This document shows, one piece after another, positions 1 through 11,700 of a stretch of DNA of 37,953 bases. Numbering within the stretch: position 1 is the first letter of the stretch; each line of letters begins with the position of its first letter. The translations under genes were made by a program, and so were the position numbers. This DNA is from Parachlorella kessleri. Taxonomy: Eukaryota; Chlorophyta; Trebouxiophyceae; Chlorellales; Chlorellaceae. The stretch lies in contig BBXU01001010.1 of the NCBI GenBank assembly GCA_001598975.1, positions 1 to 37,953 of the forward strand, written 5' to 3'. The notes beneath the pieces were generated by a model. That model was not told the origin of the DNA and did no database searches. It saw nothing but the letters and a program-made list of their open reading frames with translations.

Positions 1-292
1 TAAACCCTAAAATGCTGAAAATGCGCTGCGACCGTAACTGCAGCTGCTGAAATTCTCTAAGTGCTGGAGTGCCTAGCAGGCAGCCCTGGTAGGCCAGCCC
101 ACACACCCAGCCGGTTTCCCATGGGTCTGCTGCCCTGAGGCAGTCACACTAATGTAGCTGAGTGGCTGGGGTGCAACAGCATCCACAGGTGTGACCTCTG
201 CTGGCCTCCAGAGCCCTATTTCGTTTCAGGGTTTACGGTAGGAGGAATTAACCTAAACCCTAAAAACTAAAACCTAAAACCTAAAACTGAAA
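1..292. repeat. Degenerate telomere-like motifs at left edge
   Basis: The window opens with TAAACCCTAAAA. A second cluster at about 226-292 contains one copy in the opposite orientation (CAGGGTTTA), then CCTAAACCCTAAAA and several decayed AAACCTAAAA units. This is the plant-type (CCCTAAA)n motif, but the copies are few and diverged, so it is not a functional telomere array as it stands. It could be the inner edge of a subtelomere or an interstitial remnant. No gene is seen in this stretch. Confidence 0.5.
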
Positions 293-1320
293 AATGGGTG
301 CGCCGTGCTGAGATGGAAAAGCTGCCGTGGGGGAGACGTTCCATGCTGCGACGTGCCTTTATAATTTGTCTGAGGGATGTGACGGCGTGGATGTGGAGCT
401 TTTTCATGAGTTTGAGTGCTTCTGTGCTAGTGAGGCCCAGCTTTTCTAGTGTTGTCTGGGTTGGACGGTATATAGCGCCAGAACGGCCCAACACTATGAC
501 ATGCTCAATGTCCTACTATCATAATAAGCCCCTAAAGGCCCTGGCAAGTTGCTAAAAATGTTGTATAAGCATCGCAAGCTAAGTCACTTCCTCGCCACCG
601 CACTTGGGCGTCCATGCTCACATGACACAGTCTAGCTCCTTGGCCTCGGCTGCTAGCGCGTGGGCTCTACCGCTAGCATGGGCACTGCCAAGTCTTGTTC
701 CTCATGTTGTTGTTGTTGTTGCTGCTGCCCCTATGTTTCCCGCCCTCCCTGTCACCTCGGCAGCACTGCTGAGCTCCAGGGGTGCTGCTGCCGCCGTTGT
801 TGCTGATGCTGCCGCACGTCTCCCGCCCCACCGCCACCTCAGAAGCTTTGACGAGCTCCAATGGTGATGTTGCAGACACACATATATGAAGAAGGGGAGC
901 GAGCTTCCTACCTTAGCGCACGATGACCATGTAAGAGTGCTGCTAGGGTCCTTGCAAGGCGCCCAACTCCAACCAGCGTATGCCAGTGCGCCAGTGCCCT
1001 TATTGCACCTCGGTTGAGTTGTAGAAATGATTCTTGCGCCCTTTACAGCACCGGCACTGTTTGCGCTTCCTCTCCATGTCCCTACACATCTGTAAGCCGC
1101 CCTTAGACCTAGTGCGCAGGGTTGCACAGGACCCAAACCTTTAGGAGCTTCCTTTCCTGGTACAAGCAGCTGTGTGACACTCGCCATAGGGTGCATCTAG
1201 TGTCGGATCCAAGGGATTTTTCCTATCAGACTGACATGCCACAGTGATGTGGCAGCGATGTCGTGCGCCGCACACAGATGCTCAGCATAGCGCTTCGGAT
1301 GGGTACTATAGTGCATAAAC
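293..1320. other. Gene-poor stretch
   Basis: No gene can be supported here. Open frames exist on both strands but lack splice structure and recognisable domains. The frame at 267-494 on the minus strand has a protein-like composition and is noted among the findings. A triplet run occurs at about 705-727. Confidence 0.5.
705..727. repeat. TTG/TGC triplet microsatellite
   Basis: Five TGT-phase triplets run into GCTGCTGCC. The run creates long poly-Thr, poly-Asn or poly-Val frames on both strands, which explains the open frames around it. Confidence 0.8.
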
Positions 1321-1799
1321 GTTGTCGCGGACTTTGGCATGCCATGATTACATGTTTAGGCTCCCTGGACACGTTCCCGCAAGAGCGCCGAGGCGGAGCA
1401 TGCTCATCACGCCCTTTGTGAGAAGCCGTACCCTAGCATCCGGCTTATGCAGCCCTTGACAAAGTCATCCGGGCCATGTTGCTTAGCACAGGCAGGCGGC
1501 ACCTTTAACCTACAACATCGTGTAGTCTAGAACACCCCCGGGGACCCACCGGGGTCGAATAGGTTAGGTGAGGCCATGCCTACCCGGGGAGGGCACAAAG
1601 TTCCCAATCATGGTTAGGGTGCACGGCCAGCACCGCCTCATGCAAGCAGTGCCTCTAGTCATGCAGCACAGCCGCAACAACAACGTCGGCAAGGCCGTTG
1701 ACATCACAATTGCGAGCCAGCGGCCTCCCAGCCAATTGTCGCACTCGCGGGCCTGGCCATGACCCGGCGGCGTGCATTGCAGCTTTGGTTGGCTAGTAG

Positions 1800-1964
1800 C
1801 CCCCAATTGCTATGGGCACGCTTTTGCGCACTGTCAATGTGTCCATCATCGTGGCCTACGCTCCAAGCTACCAGCACCCAGCGGCTCGCAGGCAGTTCAT
1901 CACCGACCTTGGCAGGCGGGTGGATCTGGTCACTTCTTCGGAGTGCCTCAACCCTAGGCCTTAA
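1800..1964 (+). mobile_element. Probable LINE endonuclease fragment (decayed)
   Basis: Between a TAG stop at 1797 and a TAA stop at 1962, the forward frame reads AMGTLLRTVNVSIIVAYAPS followed by YQHPAARRQFITDLGRRVDL. The pattern of hydrophobic strand, (V/A)YAPS, then an Arg-Arg-x-Phe helix and a second Leu/Arg helix is typical of the APE-type endonuclease of non-LTR retrotransposons. Only this short piece is readable; flanking frames are broken and no reverse transcriptase is seen. Its place beside telomere-like motifs fits a decayed subtelomeric element. Chance resemblance is possible because the match is short. Confidence 0.4.
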
Positions 1965-2750
1965 GCTTTTTCACCTTTGCAGTCCTGATACACACATCCA
2001 GAGATTAAACAAACATAACACACCACCTTCTTTAAATTCCAGCTGGCGCGTCCCGCTAAATGCTCTTCACATTCATGCCGCCAACTGGCGCGTGTCGCTA
2101 AATGCTACATGTAGAGTCACTGCATATGAGAGGGAGATGTCTCATGTCCCGTCAGACTTTTGAAAACTTATATTACGAGTCTGCACAATGGCCACAAGAT
2201 GTTGTCCACCAAAGGACTTGAACTTGTGCTTTCCACACAGTTGCTAGTGGCCCGGCCGTCAGCTTGTCAGGGTTGTCTCTATAGTGGCAAATGTGTGGCG
2301 CAAGCAACTTGTGGGGCTGGGTATGTAGGCCATGGATGGATGGCCAAGCACTTGTGCTGATGACTGCTGGTCCCTTGGGAAAAGTAGGACTACCCCCCCT
2401 AAGGAACACGGGAACACATACTTTCGAACTTCCACTCCTCTCCGCCGCTCAAGCGCGCAGTTCAGTTAGTAAAGCTTTCATTCTTGCGCCCTTAAGAATG
2501 CTGAGCATGCTAAGCCAGCCTGGCATTTTGAAGATCCTGCATAGGCTCCTAGGACCTCAGAAGAAGGGGTGCCCCTCCTTAACCAAGCTCAGGCTCTACA
2601 ACTCATAGGGCGCGTTCCTCTATTGGTGGTGAGACCGACACTGCAGTGGCTTGATTTAGTGCGTTCCCTTGCAGCACCTTCGTATGAAAGCAGATATTTT
2701 CTGAATAACGGATGTGGGTTGATGTGACGCCTACTTGAGCGGCAGTGGTC
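1965..2750. other. Non-coding stretch upstream of the zinc-finger/MMS22L-like gene
   Basis: Apart from the short repeat pair at 2043-2106, no gene is supported. The right end, about 2620-2750, is the likely promoter and 5' leader of the following gene. A TGA in the same frame at 2736 lies just before its first ATG at 2751. Confidence 0.4.
2043..2106. repeat. Imperfect 42-bp tandem pair
   Basis: A 22-base block (CTGGCGCGTCCCGCTAAATG and two more bases) at 2043 recurs at 2085 with two changes. The first copy begins 42 bases before the second. It lies in non-coding sequence and no function is apparent. Confidence 0.7.
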
Positions 2751-5700
2751 ATGGCAGGGCATGGCACTGGCAACGTGCTGGCCTCTTTCGCAGCCATAAT
2801 ACAGTCAGCCCAGCAGCAGCTGCAGTCAAAGCATGGAAATGCAGCTCTCTTGCCACAGCAGCAAGGTGGAGTTCCTTCTGGGGCGATCGGGCCGGGGAGC
2901 AGTGTTCCAGAGCAGCATGGCGCTTCAACAGAGCTGGAGTGCAACAGCGCGCAGCCCAGCACCACTGAGCAGCTGTCAGGTAGGGTTGGTACTTTTCACT
3001 TCACACAAAGCTTGTAGTGCAGCATGAACGTTGTCTATAGCCTCAATAACAATGGCTGTGGTTGTTGCAGGAGAAGCTGGCCAGTTGGTGGACCTTGCCC
3101 TCAAAGCCATGGCTGCCGGGCATGGGGCGGCCGCCCAACTGCAGGACATCCGGGCTGCGAACCAATCAGCAGGGGTTGTGTAAGTCAGCATAGTTTAGTC
3201 ACCAAGCATTTTCCTGCTAGTGGCTCTCTTTTTGACTTGTTACACAAGGCGCCATACTAGTTCTGACCCTAAGGGCTAAAAGCACTGCTTGTTTCCTGCC
3301 TTGACAGGGAGCAGTACTCATTGGACCAGGCTCTGAACCTCTTTCTGTACCCTCCTCGGCGGCACTTCAGTGGGAAACTGAGGAAGAAGGTGCACTGCAC
3401 CAAGGTGCATGGCGAGGACTGCACCGCTTGTGGTTCATGCCACTCTTGCCGGCAGAAGCTGGCCGAGGACCTGACATTTTGCCGCCACTGTGATGGAGTT
3501 GAGGACCAGGATGGAGCTGCCCACAGGGGCCGCTGGTGCGGGAGCTGCCTAGAGACACGAATGGGTGAGTAGTCCAGGACTGCCAGGCCCGTTGTAAATG
3601 GGAGAAGTGCTGATGCATCCGTTGCCATTTCCTGCTGCCGGATATATAGGACAGCTCAGCTTTCATACTGCTTTTCAATAGGTGCAGTGCACCTGTGACT
3701 CAGCACCTTGAACCTTCTCTGGCCATCTTTTAGACAGCGTACTAGGCATTGGAGTTCAATAGGTGCAGTGCACCTGTGACTCACCAACTTGAACCTTCTC
3801 TGGCCATCTTTTTGAAAGCGTACTAGGCATTAGCGTGACTGGCTTTGACCACCATTCTGATGCTCTGTAGGTGAGAATAAAGATGAAGTCATGCAGCTTG
3901 CTGACTGGCGATGCCCTGGCTGCCGCGGCATCTGCACCTGCTCCGCCGAGAACTGCACACGTGCCAAGCGGGGGTGGGCCAAAACCGGGCAGCTCAGCCA
4001 TGAAGCCCGTAGGCAAGGTTACGCGTCGGTGAGGTGAAGTTGTTGCCCATGATCTTTTTATAGTTCTATAAATTGTCTTTGTTGTATATAATATATTATG
4101 TGAATAGGATGAGAGGAAGCAGCCTCCAGCTTGCGGCATATCACCAACTGGCCACCTTTTGAGGGTTGCGGTTCTTGCTGCAGACTGCCCACTACCTGGT
4201 GCTCAACCACCTGGAACCAAAAGCAGCAGAAGCACTAGGATCTGGAGGCTGGTCGGGAGACTCTGGCCCGCTGCACCGCCTGGCTTTGCCTGAAAGTGGT
4301 GCTGCGTTGAGGCGCAAGCGCAATGGTCCCAAGTCGCAGCGCGAGTGAGTTACTGACCGACTGCTGTACCCTCTTCAAGCGAGATTTTGCACAGGGTAAT
4401 CGTACAGCTGCCTAGCTGTTCAAAAGTGTGGAGCCAAAGAGTCCATGATAGTGTGCGTTCCACATACTCCATTTTCGTTGCGCCACACACTAAGTCCTGC
4501 ACTGGGAAGGAAATTATATAATTCCTGACAAGATCCCATGTTTCATACAGGGAGCAGCGGATGGTGAGCCTTGCACTTAGGGAGCTGCAGGCGCTGGCAG
4601 CTGACATGGGTGCAGATCATGAGGGTTCTTTGCCTGAACTTTTTCCCCCTTCCGTGCTGAGGGACCTGGTGCCGCTAGCCGCTGGTAACCGGGCAGGTGC
4701 AGCAGCTGCAGCCCAGCTGCCTGACAGAAGTCTTGGCGAGGATGGACATGAGCCTTCAGGCAGCAGGTTTGAGTTGGCTGAGCTGATGGCTCGGGACTTA
4801 AATGCTGGTGCCGACATTGGGGATGATGACGCTGAGGAGGAGAGCAGACAGTGCATGGGTCTGCCCCAGGACTTTGCCCAGCGTGAGTTCTCTGATTTCT
4901 GTTCAGTATTATCATCCCTGCACCATGCAGGCAGGGGGCCGCTTTTTGTAGACGAACAGGTGTCTATACTGGAGCACTGGCAGCCGACCTTGAAATGCAT
5001 CAGAAGCAGCTGTGTTTGTAATCAAGAATCAGATCTCAACAGGTCTGACATTTTGTTTCTGCTGATGATTGCAGGCTGTGCAAGACAGGTGGCAGCCGAC
5101 AAGAGGCAGTTCTCGCAGCCTGCAGACAGCACCAGCCGCCCACCAGCAGCGATGGATCCTCTGCAACAGCCTGGCCTCCTCCAGTTTAGAACCCAGGTCA
5201 GCCCTCTGCTCCCATCTGGTTCGGCCCTGGCAGGGTTTGCCACGAGTGCTGCAGCAACCAGCATCCCCTCCACTTCCCCTGGTAACTCCACATCCAGGGC
5301 GGGCTCATGGTACATGGGACTGTTACCGCCCCGTCAGCTCTCGCAGCAGCCTGTGCAGTCACGGCACACGCTACAGTATGCACCAACTCTAGCAACGTCA
5401 GCGGGTGTTGCACAGCAGTTGGTGCCCACCAGCCTTGCTCATCCAGCCCAGTCAGCCAGCGAGCCGGCGGCCTCAGCAGCGGCAGATGGAGCACAATCGT
5501 GCAGAATTGTTGGCAGCACAGCATCTGAGGGTCAAGACAATAAGCGCAAGCGGGAGCAGCTGGAGAACATGCTGCGGCCAGAAGATGCACTAGGTGTGCA
5601 AGTGCATGAAGGGGTGCCAGCCGCCGGTCAGGGCTCTAGACCGCCGGCCGCAGCGACTGCCTCAGTCCTGCGCCAGCGGCAGACCCATATCACCCCCCAT

Positions 5701-8700
5701 CTTTCCCGTCCAGGAGCTGCGGTGGATCCATCCAAGCAGCAGTCACCGGGTATGGCTGGTGCACCGGCACTGGGTCCCTCCAGCCACACAACATCTCCTG
5801 CTGAGCAGAGGTCCAGCCTTGCAGGAAGCGCCGCAGCAGCTGAGGTTGCGGATCCCTCTGGCCAACTTAGGCTGTTGCCTGCCGGTGACGCAGTCGCCTC
5901 GTCCTCGCTAAACCAAACGAAGGCAAGCCTAGGGAGCGCAGCCACGGGGCAGCCCCAGGCATCGGCAGCCTCGTTGCCGTCTCCACCTCAGCCACCAGCC
6001 CAACTGGCGGCCCTAGCACCCAAGCTGCTGCCCGGTCCTCTGGCAAAACCACTTGGCCACTGCACAGAGAATGTGTCTGGCCCGTCCACATCCCGGGCTC
6101 AGCCGGATGCGCTGGAGTGGACTGGCCTGTACAAGGGCGTGGCAGGGACGTTAGCAGAGCACCAGGGCATGTGGTACAGGGCCAATGGTGGTGATGACAT
6201 CGGCACCTTGGCCTTACTCTACCATGAGTCGGTAAGTCAAATGATTACTTCTTTGCTTTTCATAGGGAGCAGCATGTTGTAGAATAGTGGTGCGAGACAT
6301 TCCTGGGTTGGGCTGTGCGGAATGGATAGTAGGTGACGTGTGATACTGTCCCACAAGCTTTCCTGCGCTCGGACCAAATCAACTTGTTACATGTACGCAC
6401 TTTCAACTGCATCACCTCTGCTGCAGCACGAGCACTGTATATCCCAGCTGCGAGCGGCCATGCGCAAAGCGGAGCACATGCTGCGCTGGCTGGATGAGCC
6501 ATTGGTGCTGAGGGGCCATGACAGGGAGGGCGGGCGCCATCACTTTGGCTGTGACTTCCTGTTTACCCACGCTGGGCTGCGCAGGTAGGAGTTCATAGGT
6601 CCTCGGCTGCTCTTGGGTAGAATGGCTGACGATAGAGCTGACGTTCCTAGGCTAGTGCCCCATCAAAAATTCATTTACATGAGTGGGTCGCGGTTTGGTG
6701 CTAAACGCCTTGTTGCTGTCGAGCCACTGCAGCACACCGCGCCGCTGGTGCTGGTGCTCCCGATCCTTACATGCTGCCCTGTATGCTTGCAGCTGCTTGC
6801 GGGTGTACTGTCTACTGGCCAGGGTGCTTGAGCCGGCGGACGTGCAGTCCTATGTGGTGCGGAGGATGTTGTGCCAGGTAGGTGCGCGCCGGGATCTGCT
6901 GGGTCACTGGTCGGCATCCCGCTTTGCACTGCCATCAATGAACCTTGCAGTGCATAACATCAGCAGCTTGAGACTCAGATGACCGGGCTGCCAGCCAGCA
7001 GTCTATATATGGGCTGTGGGTGACTTCCCCCTACCTAAATTGTCAGCTCCCCTTGCTTTAAGGCTGCAGGACCCTTTTGTGGACTTTGAGCGCTCAGATG
7101 TGCCAGCCCGGTATGCCGTGCTCAAGTCCTGGCTGCAGCTGGCGTTCAGCCTGCATGAAAGCGGCCTGCCGGAGGGTGATGCCCTGGCTGCTGTGGCCCA
7201 GGGCCTGACCTGCGTCGCCAGGGACCTGGGCCAGGCCAACCAGCTGCTGGAGAAGCTAGACAAGGTGGGCAAAGACCTGGGCTGCTGTTACCTTGGGTGG
7301 GTGTTCCAGGATGCAAGAGATACTGCAATGCACTGACACAGTCCTTTGGGTACAGCGGAGTTTGCTACTATCCCAAGGCACATGCTCACCTGGGGCACAT
7401 AAGCTGCGCCTGCTGCTTAGCTGGCCTGTTCACCGCCTTTGGCTGCAAGTCCACGTCGAGCAAATCAAGTTTAAGAAGTGCGATGCTGCTGACGCATCTG
7501 CAGTTCGAGCCACCAGTCCATGGCTTCTCCATTGGGCACTGGACCTTTGACGAGGGGCAGAAGCTCGATGAGTCCTCCCAGTCCCTGAGCCTTGCCATAC
7601 TGGTAAGACTGGGCCTGTGTGATGCTCTGCTGAGCACAGTTTCTGCGTGGAAGAGGTTCTCATGTAGGATTGCAAGCAAACCCAGCTTTCAACTAAAAAG
7701 AGGCGCTGCACTGATAGCCACCCTCCCAAACCCGCATGTGGCATGCAGCACGCAATAAGAATGATGTGTCATATAACTGGTCTGCCATATTAGGTACATG
7801 GTGCAGTAATGCTGAGCGCAACCCAGGGCTGAGTCGGCTGCACTCGGACGAACCCTCCAGCAAGTCTGTGTTTGTGGTCCTGCAGTGCTGGCTCAACATG
7901 TTACTGCACAGGGTGGTGCGGCTGCTGCTGGGGATCCTTCAGGGCTCCATACCGGAGCACCTGGCTTGTGAGTTTGAGCTCCCACAGGCCGTCCCTCAGG
8001 CACTGGCACTGCGGGCATGTGGCATGCTAAGCAAGGACCTCATAGTGGTGCTGTTAAGTCCAGCCCTGCGGCTTGGGAGCGCTGCTGTGAGGAAGGATGC
8101 ACTCCGCCTTCTGCGCACGGTGCGTTGGAAGGCGGTGCATGAGTCATTGAAATGTTCCTGGTCAAGAGGGGTGCTACATTCACTGTTATGCCGTGCTGCG
8201 TTGGAGTGTTGCTAACTGGTTCACCGGCTTGGAAAGTGGTGAGACTGGTGTTCAGAACGATTGCGGTGTTTGATGGTACTCTCTGCTCCTGCTTAAGTTG
8301 CCTGGCATGTTGGCTTTGATTGGTTTGGTGTCCGCAGGCTATGGACTGTGCGGGCAACACCGATGCAGCGCCCAACATCACAGCAGCCATGCTACAGCAG
8401 CAGCGCACGGCGCGGGCGCAGCTTGCTGAGATTGTCAAGGAGGTGGCAGTGCCTTGCCTGGAGGCGGCTGTTAGCCAGGAGTTTTCCTTCTGGCGGTGGC
8501 AGAGCGGTACGAGCGGCATCGCATCTGTGGTAACAGATGCTGGGGATGGTTCGGACTGTCGGGAGTTGTATGGCTACGAAAAGGTGCGCTGGGTGGCTGC
8601 CCGGCTATTCTGCATGAGTTAACTTTTGGGTCAGTGCTACTACCATGTGCGCTGGGCTTCCGTGCCTGGTACATGCTCTTTGAACCAAGAATGCGCAGCT

Positions 8701-11700
8701 GATTGGAACGAGCGGTCTGTTTGGAGGGCTTGACCACCTCCAACTTTCATTAACATGCGCAGGTGGAGGCGCTGGCCCACTGTTATGGCTTCCTGGTAGC
8801 CAGTGGCAACATGCGCTGGGAGCAAGTGGAAGCGGCGCTTGGCAGGCCCTATGCTTTTGCTTACTTCTGGCAAATTGCCTCGAGCCTGTACCGCATCATG
8901 ACTGTGGCCATGGTGGCAGTGATTGTACAGGCAAGTTGGGCTTCTTCGGACCTTTTCTTGGTCTTCTTGATGAGCACTTCCTCTTTTGCAGCATGTGAAC
9001 CAGTGGCACACTCCCTTGGATTCTGTGAACGTGTGTCTCGCGTGGTGGCATAGTGCACTTTTCATTCATTCTCTTTTTGTGAGGCTCCTTCATCCTGCCC
9101 CCTTCGCCTGACTAGTACTTAACTTGTGGTGAAGAGTAACATAACTCGCAACCTTGGGACTGTCTTACCTGTCTCACCATTCGCACTCACTCTTTTGTTG
9201 TGCAGCGCGCCCCCCAAGTACTCCGGGAGCCCCAATCATGTGCCAGTGTGCTGCGCCTCTGGGTCAGCGCGCTGCTGGACAGGGGTGGGAGGCTCGCAGC
9301 CCAGCAGCTGACACTTGTGCTGGCCTCAAACGCCGCCACCGCTGCCTTGTTCACCGGCATTCAGCCGGAGGAGGTAAGATTCCATGCTGGCTGGCTCGCT
9401 GGACGCAGGTTGCTGAGAGGCAGCTGAATGCCATTCTTGGACAAATATGCACTAGGGAGGCTGCCAACAGCCGTGCTTGGCGTCAACCAATGTCACGTGG
9501 GAGATTATGCCTGCATTATCGGTTGGGCAGAAGGGGGTTTCATTGCTGGCTATTGCTCGGCAAGCTCACACATTCTAAGGCCAGCATTGCATGCTGCCGC
9601 AGCTAGGATTTGTCGGTGAGGACTCCACTGGCGTGATGCGTGCACTCCTTCTGGCTACACTGGTGCGCAACCTGGTGACGAGGCCAGCCTGGTGTCGCCA
9701 GCTAGGCCCCGTGCTTGGAGACCTCCCACAGGTCAGTGGCTGTGAAGAGGACTTAGCTGTCGAGGTCTGGGGCATGGGAGGCCTATGCTGCAGGCAGTAC
9801 CAGCAGCGGATTATTGGAAGACCTTGGGCTGCTGTAGTCTTCAGCTGCAGTACAGCGGCACGCAACTGCATCTTTACTCTGCTTTTTATCATGCATATTG
9901 TGGCGGCAGAAGACGCATGGGGTATGTTCGGACGCGTCAGCTTGCCAGAACTTTGGGTGAAAACCACGCAGCGGTTAATTCTGCAGCTGCTAGTGTCAGT
10001 CAACACATTGTGGAGCACAAAAGCAGCTGTAGCATTGCTTCTTTTGGCGTGTATTGTGCAGGTGCTGCAAGCCCGCAGCAATGAGATTAGGAGTAGCTGC
10101 TCAAGGCGGGGGGAGGCGCTGGTGCTGTGGCAGGTGGCAACATCTGCCATGCTGCTGAGCATGCTGAAGGAGGTGCCGCTGCATGGGCCAGGTGAGCAGG
10201 CAGCACACCAGCGGCACTGGCAAGCCTTTTTACACTTACAAAGCAGCGCACTCACTGAACACATAATGCTGCACGCCACACAAGCAGCTGGCACAATGGC
10301 GTTCCTACTGGATTTACAATAAGGTAGAACTCCTTAACGATGGCACTTTGCTAGGGACTACACATACTTATGTGTGTAGACCCTATAACCCTGGCACACT
10401 GCCTGGCTTGCCCTTCCCCAGAACCAAGAGCGCCACCCCACAACTTGGTGCAGGTCGGCCCAGCACTGCAGTGGATGCTGCTACAGCAAGCAAGCTCAAG
10501 TCCCTGCTTGGCTGTGTGGTGGACTGGGCACTCAAGTCCTGCCCGCTGGCCTTGGGTTCATCCTCTGCTACCGAAGCAGGACTGCATGGCCAGGCAGCGC
10601 AGCAGGCTGGTCCTGAGCTGAGGGGAAGGCTGCGAGCCAACCTCAAGGTGAGGATGAGGGTGATGGCAAGTCTGCTACAGTGTAACAGCTGTAGCTGGAA
10701 TGGCAGCATGTGATACGCGCTTCACATCATTGGGTTCTTCGTATGTGAACAGGAGGCTGGCTGTGCAGTGACCATTCCCTGTTTAGCTGCATTGGTGATG
10801 ATGCTCTAGCCGACATGCAAGACAACCGTGAACCCAAGCCTGTTCTTGAACCGGCTACATGCAGGTCACTGTTTTTGGCCAACTGGGTGACGTGTGGCAG
10901 CAGCTGCTGGTGTGGGGGGCACCGGCACAGCTGGACTCTGACAAAGCGCTGCTGCAACCTTTGTGGACTGTGGTGGCTTCATGCATTGAAATGTGCTCAG
11001 GTGCGCTGGGCTGCGGCCCAGAGAGAGATTCAGAGATATGAATAGAACTGCCTGCAGGCCTCAAGTTCAGTCGGGTATACCAATCATCAGCAGTGCAAGG
11101 CCATCTCTGCATGCTAACACTCCACGTCAATAACTGCTCGCGTCAATATATGCAAGCTGGCTTGCGGCGATCGTGATTGCAGGAACCTTGGAGCCCAGCC
11201 CGCAAGAGCAGGTGATACTAGAGCTGCTGGCTCAGTCATTCCTGCCCTTGTCGGCCAAACAGCAGCCCCAGCAGCAAGCCGCGGCAACCCCTGCACCAGT
11301 GGTGCACCCTCTGTGCACCTACGTGTTGTCAACATTCGTGCGGCGTAACCTGTCCAGGGCGTGGCACCAGCACTCTAGCAACCAGCGGGGAGCGGTGGTT
11401 GCCCTACGCTTTGTGGAGGTGGGCTACTGTGGTATATCTAAAGCATGCATGTTACTTCCCACTAGTGCGCCTTACTGTACTTAGAAGTGTGGCAAGCATC
11501 ACAGCAGTTCACCTGCCACCGCTAAATAGTGCGGTGTCTGGCATGTATTCTTTGCGTGTAGACTTACAGCCCATCGCCGCCTCTGCCAATCCCTCTGCTC
11601 TGTTTGGCACCTGTGACCGCCTAGGTTGCTCTGCTTCAGGCCCTGCTGAATGAGCCCAGCATGCGCAGCGCTGATGCTACGCTTGCCGTGCTGCGCCCGC

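Noticed and set aside
702..1196. 164-residue minus-strand open frame
   Set aside because: Its ends are poly-Thr and poly-Ala from the triplet repeat, it has no domain, and its composition follows the local base bias.
1533..1560. CCCCGGGGACCCACCGGGGTCGAAT inverted repeat as a possible RNA gene
   Set aside because: It forms a short GC stem only; no larger conserved RNA fold is visible.
6232..6282. Stop at 6280-6282 as the end of a stand-alone zinc-finger gene
   Set aside because: A strong donor (TCG|GTAAGTC) lies at 6231. The next exon at 6427 continues in phase with helical coding sequence, while the read-through peptide looks intronic. It stays open only as an alternative isoform.
9591..10322. 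243-residue plus-strand open frame
   Set aside because: It joins two real exons (9603-9731 and 10062-10191) through an intron that happens to stay open; GTCAGT and TTGTGCAG mark the intron.
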